Source: an uncultured Treponema sp.
GTDB lineage: Bacteria > Spirochaetota > Spirochaetia > Treponematales > Treponemataceae
Direction of reading: 5' to 3'
DNA: 10,165 bases
NCBI GenBank assembly: GCA_937893155.1
Contig: CALBGU010000264.1
Span: 1-10,165, forward strand
Shown here piece by piece: positions 6,761 through 10,165 of this stretch; position 1 is the stretch's first letter; every line of letters begins with the position of its first letter. The notes below the pieces were generated by a model. That model saw only the letters and a program-made list of their open reading frames with translations. It was not told where the DNA came from and did not search any database. A program made the position numbers and the translations under genes.

Positions 6761-6789
6761 AGTGTATCACGTTTTTATATCACGGTCAA
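6761..6789 (-). promoter_or_regulatory. Sigma70-type promoter of the brnT-brnA operon
   Basis: On the minus strand: -35 TTGACC (6784-6789), 17-bp spacer (6767-6783), -10 TACACT (6761-6766). Transcription would start at about 6754, the first base of the GTG codon. GTGATA occurs twice as a direct repeat 13 bp apart across the spacer and into the -10, a candidate site for autorepression by BrnA. Confidence 0.75.
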
Positions 6790-6811
6790 ATTTTTTGTTT
6801 TCGCCAAAGTT

Positions 6812-6823
6812 GACTATTAAAAG
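6812..6823 (+). promoter_or_regulatory. Start-associated motif GACTATTAAAAG before the tape measure gene
   Basis: It matches the 4541 copy over 12 bp and the 10114 copy over 15 bp (TTGACTATTAAAAGT). It ends 17 nt before the ATG at 6841; an SD (AGGAG, 6829-6833) lies between. This is the only promoter-like signal between the chaperone terminator and the tape measure gene on the plus strand. Confidence 0.55.
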
Positions 6824-6840
6824 TAACTAGGAGTGAAAAA

Positions 6841-9372
6841 ATGGCAGCAACGGTTGCATATAAAGTAAACGGCAAGGCAGACACCGCGCCGATTGACAAA
6901 ACGAAAAAAGCGATTGAAAACGTGGCAAAAGCGGCTACCGCAATGAAAACGGCTGTTGCAGGTTTTGCCGTTGCAAAAGTGTTTCAGGGCGTGAATGCCG
7001 TGATTTCCGGGGCGACGAGCTCATTCAAAAATATGAATGCGGCACTTACAAAAAGCAATCAGGCATTCGCCGAAAATGCCCAGCTCACGCAAGAAAGCGT
7101 CGCAAATATCCGCGACGCACTTAATGAGTTTTCGGCGGGAAATTATTTTGACGGTGATTCTTTGAACAATGCGGCTTCTCTGGCTTCTCAAATGGGCTTG
7201 AATGAGGAACAGATTAAAAAGGTAATGGACGCGGCAACCGAAATGGCGGCAAGCGGGATTATGCCACTTGACCAAGCCGTGAAAAAACTTTCTGAAAGCT
7301 ATCAAGGAAACGCGGGCGACCTTGCGAAATTATGCCCCGAACTGAAAAATCTCACCGAGGAGCAAATCAAAAGCGGCGCGGCGGTTGACGCGATGAAAAA
7401 GCAATACGACGGATTTCGCGACACAATGAGCGGCACTTTTGAGGGTATGGATAAGCAGTGGGCAAACTCATTCGGGGATTTACAGGCAAGCGTTGGCGGG
7501 ATTATTTCGTCTTTTGAGTTTTTGGCGAAAGGCGAATTTATGAAGCCTTTGCAGGATTTAGGCGCGTGGATAAGCGAGCACCAAACGCAAATTATCAATT
7601 TTGTGTTGCATTTGCCTGAATTGTTTATTACCGCCGCAGACGCAATAAAGCAGATTTTCGCCCGCACGTTCTCAAACAAGGGAATGATTGACCTCGGCAA
7701 ATTCATCGTTGAGAGCTTGCAAAATTGGCTTCCAGTGTTGCAAGCGTATTTCGTGGGCGTGGGCAACTTCATCAAGGGCATTTTTGACGTAACTTTCGGC
7801 AACATCGGGCGGGCGTTTTACAATTTTGTCATTATCCCGATGAAACAATATTTTACCGACGCAATCAATAATTTTGTGGCAGAACACCCGAAAATTGCGG
7901 AGATTTTGCATATTCAGAAAATCGAAGTAAAAGCTGAAGAACCGAAATCGTACGCAAAACTCGAAGATGTGATGTCAACATTTTCCGACAACATCGACAA
8001 AGCAAAAAAGGAAGTGCAATCCGCGATTGACGAGCAAGCAAAAATCACCGAAACCTTTACGGTGAATTACAAAGACATCACCGACGAGGCGACGAAAAAA
8101 ATAAATACGATTCTCAATGCCGATTTACCCGAAAATCTTGCAAACGCACTCGACGCGGGCGCGAAAAACATCGGAAAAGCGGTAAGCAATGCTTTACAAA
8201 CGCCCTCTGAAAATCCCGAGGAGCAATTCACGCTTACGAATAACGAGGTGCAAGAATCGGCGGATTATGAAAACTGGATTGCGGGGCAACAGGCGTATTT
8301 TGACACGCTCGATTCGTTCGACGCGAACGCTCACGCGAAAGCATTGGAACAGGCGGCGCAAGGTTTTAACGCCGTGGTAAAAGCGGCAAGTTCTGCGGGC
8401 GGTCAAATGGGGCAAGTATTCGGCTCGGTGTGGAACTCTGCCTCTTCGGCTATCGAAGCGAATATAAACGCAATCACTCAGCAAAACGCGCTTACGGGCG
8501 AAGCAACCACGATGTCGCAGATGTGGGGCGCGGCGGTGCAGGGATTGAACTCGGCTATGAGCTCAAACATTTTCGGCATTATTTTGCAGGTGATTGTGCA
8601 AATTATCGGCACGTTTACCAGCGGATTAAGCAATGCAAGCGAGAGCTTTGGCAAGGTGATGAATCTTTTCAGCACGATTTTTGAGCCAATCATAGACGCG
8701 ATTGCGCCACTGATTGAGGACGTGTTTAAGCCGTTCGCCGATATTCTCACGTCGATTGGTCGCATTATTGGCGAAATGCTTATACCGATTATGGATTTAG
8801 CAAATGATGTGCTCGTTCCATTGATGAGCGCGGTTTCAGGCATTTTTAACGTGCTTGCGCAAATTGCAAAAGCTGTTGCTCCTATCGTGCAAACATTTAT
8901 GAGAGTTTTGAACCAGTTCAACATTTTTGCGATTCTGTTTAAGGGCATTGCGAAAGTGATTGAACTTATCGGAAAAGGCATTGCGGCGCTGTATAATTAT
9001 GTATTGCGTCCGGTGTGCAATTTTATCATTATGCTCGTGGAAAAGGTTGCGAATGGTTTTATTTGGGTGTACAACAAAATCATTCAGACATTCAACCGCA
9101 TTTCAATTTTTGGCTGGCACCCGTTCAGCTTCAACGAAGCCAATGAAGTGAGTATTGGACGGCTCGACAAGTTCGATATGGACAACGATTATTATGCCAA
9201 AGACGACGATGACGACGACAGCACAAGCGGCGGGTCTGCGAGTTACAGCGCGGTTTCTGACGTGTATGTTACGATTGAATTCAATCATAGTTACGTCAAC
9301 GGCGACGCGGAGGACATCGCGATTATGCTAGCGCGTGAAATCCGACAGGCAGAAAAGAAAAATCTAGTGTAA
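6841..9372 (+). CDS. Tail tape measure protein
   Basis: 843 residues, ATG with SD AGGAG 7 nt upstream. The N-terminal part is Ala/Lys-rich and helical (about 18-60, KKAIENVAKAATAMKTAVAG), typical of tape measure proteins. Residues about 120-190 hold a helical segment with MPLDQAVKKLSESYQGNAGD. From about 575 to 760 come several long hydrophobic stretches (IFGIILQVIVQIIGTF; IFEPIIDAIAPLIEDVF; LIPIMDLANDVLVPLM), as in tape measure proteins that insert in the host membrane during DNA entry. An acidic run of six Asp near 790 precedes a short C-terminal domain (about 805-843) ending in IAIMLAREIRQAEKKNLV. It sets tail length; at the usual 0.15 nm per residue, 843 residues would give a tail of about 125 nm. 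No lysozyme or peptidase motif was seen. It is a single-gene unit between its own motif and the terminator at 9459-9506. Confidence 0.9.
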   Translation: MAATVAYKVNGKADTAPIDKTKKAIENVAKAATAMKTAVAGFAVAKVFQGVNAVISGATSSFKNMNAALTKSNQAFAENAQLTQESVANIRDALNEFSAGNYFDGDSLNNAASLASQMGLNEEQIKKVMDAATEMAASGIMPLDQAVKKLSESYQGNAGDLAKLCPELKNLTEEQIKSGAAVDAMKKQYDGFRDTMSGTFEGMDKQWANSFGDLQASVGGIISSFEFLAKGEFMKPLQDLGAWISEHQTQIINFVLHLPELFITAADAIKQIFARTFSNKGMIDLGKFIVESLQNWLPVLQAYFVGVGNFIKGIFDVTFGNIGRAFYNFVIIPMKQYFTDAINNFVAEHPKIAEILHIQKIEVKAEEPKSYAKLEDVMSTFSDNIDKAKKEVQSAIDEQAKITETFTVNYKDITDEATKKINTILNADLPENLANALDAGAKNIGKAVSNALQTPSENPEEQFTLTNNEVQESADYENWIAGQQAYFDTLDSFDANAHAKALEQAAQGFNAVVKAASSAGGQMGQVFGSVWNSASSAIEANINAITQQNALTGEATTMSQMWGAAVQGLNSAMSSNIFGIILQVIVQIIGTFTSGLSNASESFGKVMNLFSTIFEPIIDAIAPLIEDVFKPFADILTSIGRIIGEMLIPIMDLANDVLVPLMSAVSGIFNVLAQIAKAVAPIVQTFMRVLNQFNIFAILFKGIAKVIELIGKGIAALYNYVLRPVCNFIIMLVEKVANGFIWVYNKIIQTFNRISIFGWHPFSFNEANEVSIGRLDKFDMDNDYYAKDDDDDDSTSGGSASYSAVSDVYVTIEFNHSYVNGDAEDIAIMLAREIRQAEKKNLV

Positions 9373-9376
9373 TCAC

Positions 9377-9405
9377 TTTACAAGCAAATTCAAATGTGCT
9401 AAAAT
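9377..9405 (+). promoter_or_regulatory. Sigma70-type promoter for a candidate small RNA
   Basis: -35 TTTACA (9377-9382), 17-bp spacer, -10 TAAAAT (9400-9405), with TG at 9397-9398 forming an extended -10 (TGCTAAAAT). Each hexamer matches 5 of 6 consensus bases. It begins 4 bp after the tape measure stop. Expected transcription start is about 9411-9413, with no ORF before the terminator. Confidence 0.6.
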
Positions 9406-9410
9406 TTCTA

Positions 9411-9506
9411 CGGTCTTTAGGTATTCAGTTCTATCCTCCGTAAAAAAGAAAAGTGTGTAAAAGCCTCCGCTCTCTTCCTCCTTCGTAAAAGCGGTGGCTT
9501 TTTTTT
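9411..9506 (+). ncRNA. Candidate small regulatory RNA, about 95 nt
   Basis: The transcript predicted from the promoter at 9377-9405 ends at the terminator finishing at 9506. There is no start codon with SD and no usable ORF inside. The 5' part can pair CGG (9411-9413, or TACGG from 9409) with CCGTA (9438-9442). Two pyrimidine-rich stretches carry CCTCC, one near 9435-9439 and one in the terminator loop (CTCTTCCTCCTTCG), and could pair with SD sequences. No known RNA family is recognised. The alternative is simply the 3' UTR and terminator of the tape measure transcript with a chance promoter. Confidence 0.45.
9459..9506 (+). terminator. Rho-independent terminator downstream of tape measure / candidate sRNA
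   Basis: AAAAGCCTCCGCT (9459-9471) pairs with AGCGGTGGCTTTT (9490-9502), 12 of 13 positions matched. The loop is 18 nt and pyrimidine-rich, followed by eight T (9499-9506). Confidence 0.85.
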
Positions 9507-9529
9507 ATGCCCACTCAAAAATTGCGCAT

Positions 9530-9556
9530 AAAAAACACGGGCGTAAAAACCCGTGT
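9530..9556 (-). terminator. Terminator of the small peptide/regulator operon
   Basis: On the minus strand ACACGGG (9556-9550) pairs with CCCGTGT (9541-9535) around an 8-nt loop, followed by a T-run (9534-9530). It lies 20 bp after the stop of the ribbon-helix-helix gene. An outer 8-bp inverted repeat, CGCATAAA (9525-9532) and TTTATGCG (9575-9582), flanks it and overlaps that stop codon. Confidence 0.75.
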
Positions 9557-9575
9557 ATCAGGAAGGCTTTTTTAT

Positions 9576-9761
9576 TTATGCGTGAGCTTTATAGAATTCC
9601 ACGCACTGCATTATAAACCGCGATTTATTCAACCCTGCTTTTTCTGCAAGCTCATTGATTAAATCGATTTCGTTTTGCTGGAGCGAAAGCTGCACTTGCT
9701 TGCGACCACTTTCGCTGAGCTTTTTTCTGCCCGCGCCCTCTCTTACGCCGCCTTTAGCCAT
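9576..9761 (-). CDS. Small ribbon-helix-helix DNA-binding protein
   Basis: 61 residues, ATG with GGAG (9769-9772) 7 nt upstream. A basic Gly/Arg tail (MAKGGVREGAGRKKLSESGR) is followed by a beta-strand KQVQLSL (21-27), helix A (about 29-42, NEIDLINELAEKAG) and helix B starting NKSRF (45-60), the layout of Arc/CopG-type regulators. These bind operators as dimers through the paired strands. It is the last gene of a three-gene operon; its start overlaps the upstream 35-residue ORF by 8 nt, implying coupled translation. By analogy it may repress its own promoter at 10042-10070, where inverted repeats are present (inference). It is unrelated in sequence to the BrnA protein in this window. Confidence 0.8.
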   Translation of the reverse strand: MAKGGVREGAGRKKLSESGRKQVQLSLQQNEIDLINELAEKAGLNKSRFIMQCVEFYKAHA

Positions 9762-9861
9762 TTTTGCGCTCCAACTCTTTCACACGCTTCGACAATCGAA
9801 AAACCGAAAAACCGTTAAAAATTATAGCAACAGCTAAAATCAAAATGATTGCATAAAGCAT
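9754..9861 (-). CDS. 35-residue single-span membrane peptide
   Basis: The ORF starts at the ATG at 9861 with a GGGGGTG SD (9866-9872, pairing with anti-SD including a G-U) 4-6 nt upstream, and stops at TAA 9754-9756. It begins MLYAIILILAVAIIFNGF, one transmembrane helix of about 17 residues, then a basic amphipathic tail ending KRVKELERKNG. The tail is probably cytoplasmic by the positive-inside rule. It overlaps the start of the ribbon-helix-helix gene by 8 nt. No family is recognised. Possible roles are a holin-like or superinfection-related membrane peptide, or a small toxin. The good SD and tight gene overlap support a real gene. Confidence 0.65.
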   Translation of the reverse strand: MLYAIILILAVAIIFNGFSVFRLSKRVKELERKNG

Positions 9862-9894
9862 TTGACACCCCCGAAAATATGCTGTAATCTTTAA

Positions 9895-9916
9895 CGAGGG
9901 TGCAGCCACACCCTCG
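9895..9916 (-). other. Stem-loop between the two small peptide genes
   Basis: CGAGGGTG (9895-9902) and CACCCTCG (9909-9916) form a perfect 8-bp GC-rich stem with a 6-nt loop. No T-run follows on either strand, so it is more likely an mRNA stability or translation-attenuation hairpin than a terminator. It sits 23 bp after the first peptide's stop. Confidence 0.6.
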
Positions 9917-9939
9917 GACGCTTTGTCAGTCAGCTCTTA

Positions 9940-10020
9940 CTACTTGTTAAGGGCTACAACCAAACCGATGATACTCACAATCAGTGAAAGTATCGAAACG
10001 ATTAAACTTGCAAGTTCCAT
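9940..10020 (-). CDS. 26-residue hydrophobic peptide (toxin- or holin-like)
   Basis: The ORF starts at the ATG at 10020 behind a very strong SD, CAGGAGGG (10026-10033), and ends at TAG 9940-9942. It begins MELASLIVSILSLIVSI and ends VVALNK: essentially one transmembrane helix with a single acidic residue near the N-terminus and a Lys at the C-terminus. Size, composition, strong promoter and strong SD resemble type I toxin peptides and tiny holin-like peptides, but no specific family is recognised. It is the first gene of the operon, with the 35-residue peptide and the ribbon-helix-helix protein. The expected 5' leader is about 15 nt. Confidence 0.7.
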   Translation of the reverse strand: MELASLIVSILSLIVSIIGLVVALNK

Positions 10021-10028
10021 ACTTGCCC

Positions 10029-10104
10029 TCCTGATGTTTTTATAATACAGTATTTTACTGATTTTGTCAACACTTAATCTATGAAATATTGAAAAACATC
10101 AGGA
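10029..10104. promoter_or_regulatory. 13-bp inverted repeat pair flanking the operon promoter
   Basis: TCCTGATGTTTTT (10029-10041) and AAAAACATCAGGA (10092-10104) are perfect inverted copies 50 bp apart. One overlaps the transcription start and SD of the 26-residue peptide; the other lies 22 bp before the methyltransferase ATG and is followed by nine T (10105-10113). They may be paired operators for divergent control. In RNA they could sequester the peptide's SD. Confidence 0.55.
10042..10070 (-). promoter_or_regulatory. Near-consensus sigma70 promoter of the peptide operon
   Basis: On the minus strand: -35 TTGACA (10065-10070, consensus), 17-bp spacer, -10 TATTAT (10042-10047, 5 of 6). The spacer contains a perfect inverted repeat CAGTA-AAA-TACTG (10048-10060), a likely repressor-binding site between the two promoter elements. 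Transcription should start near 10035. Confidence 0.85.
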
Positions 10105-10113
10105 TTTTTTTTT

Positions 10114-10125
10114 GACTATTAAAAG
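10114..10125 (+). promoter_or_regulatory. Start-associated motif GACTATTAAAAG before the methyltransferase-like gene
   Basis: GACTATTAAAAGT is followed directly by the ATG at 10127, the same geometry as the tail-tip gene (GACTATTAAGGGT then ATG). No SD lies at a usable distance; the nearest AGGA (10101-10104) is over 20 nt away. Confidence 0.55.
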
Positions 10126-10126
10126 T

Positions 10127-10165
10127 ATGAGATACGGTGTAAGTTACAAGGGGAGCAAAAACGGC
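10127..10165 (+). CDS. Start of a DNA adenine methyltransferase-like gene (cut by right edge)
   Basis: Only 13 codons are visible, MRYGVSYKGSKNG, open to the edge. The Y-x-GSK core close to the N-terminus is typical of D12-class N6-adenine methyltransferases of phages, where it forms part of the S-adenosylmethionine-binding motif. Such enzymes protect phage DNA from restriction or alter its regulation. The start is supported by the motif 4 nt upstream, not by an SD. With so little sequence the call is tentative. Confidence 0.45.
   Translation, partial: MRYGVSYKGSKNG

Noticed and set aside
8478..8981. Minus-strand ORF of 167 codons inside the tape measure gene
   Set aside because: Mirror of the hydrophobic tape measure segment; no SD, no domain and no supporting neighbour.
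1..10165. CRISPR array, tRNA, rRNA, insertion sequence or attachment site
   Set aside because: No regularly spaced repeats with unique spacers outside the coding repeats, no tRNA-like cloverleaf, no transposase-like ORF, and no integrase or duplicated tRNA end was seen.

Overview
The window is a piece of a tailed-phage genome, most likely a prophage or phage contig with a long non-contractile (siphovirus-type) tail, in a bacterium with ordinary sigma70-like promoters and Shine-Dalgarno (SD) sites. The host cannot be named from this sequence. There is no rRNA, tRNA, housekeeping gene, insertion sequence or CRISPR array.

Layout. (1) Bases 1-4480, minus strand: a 1003-residue tail-tip/receptor-binding protein (1469-4480) followed by an alanine/glutamate-rich, repeat-built fibre protein that runs off the left edge (1-1398). 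The fibre gene is a real ORF that is easy to miss because it has no stop in the window. A 22-bp perfect palindrome lies between the two. (2) 4481-4564: a short divergent control region with an 18-bp perfect palindrome midway between two copies of a 9-bp motif, GACTATTAA. (3) 4565-6143, plus strand: tail tube protein, then a tail assembly chaperone whose second half is in another frame (probable programmed frameshift), then a strong terminator. (4) 6196-6754, minus strand: a BrnT/BrnA-type toxin-antitoxin pair inserted antisense to the tail genes, with its own promoter. (5) 6841-9372, plus: tape measure protein. (6) 9373-9506, plus: no ORF, but a good promoter followed about 100 nt later by a strong terminator, read here as a candidate small RNA. 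(7) 9576-10070, minus: a small operon of a 26-residue hydrophobic peptide, a 35-residue single-span membrane peptide and a 61-residue ribbon-helix-helix DNA-binding protein, with a near-consensus promoter and its own terminator. (8) 10127 to the right edge, plus: the first 13 codons of what looks like a D12-class adenine methyltransferase.

How it fits together. Tube, chaperone, tape measure, tip and fibre make one tail, but they are split over both strands and several transcription units. The link between the units is GACTATTAA, found exactly four times, each time just upstream of the first gene of a unit (tail tip, tail tube, tape measure, methyltransferase). At two of them it lies exactly 4 nt before an ATG that has no normal SD. 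This looks like a phage-specific start-associated promoter or regulatory element and is the most interesting signal in the window. The toxin-antitoxin pair, the candidate small RNA and the peptide/regulator operon have conventional sigma70-type promoters and look like accessory genes expressed independently of the tail genes.
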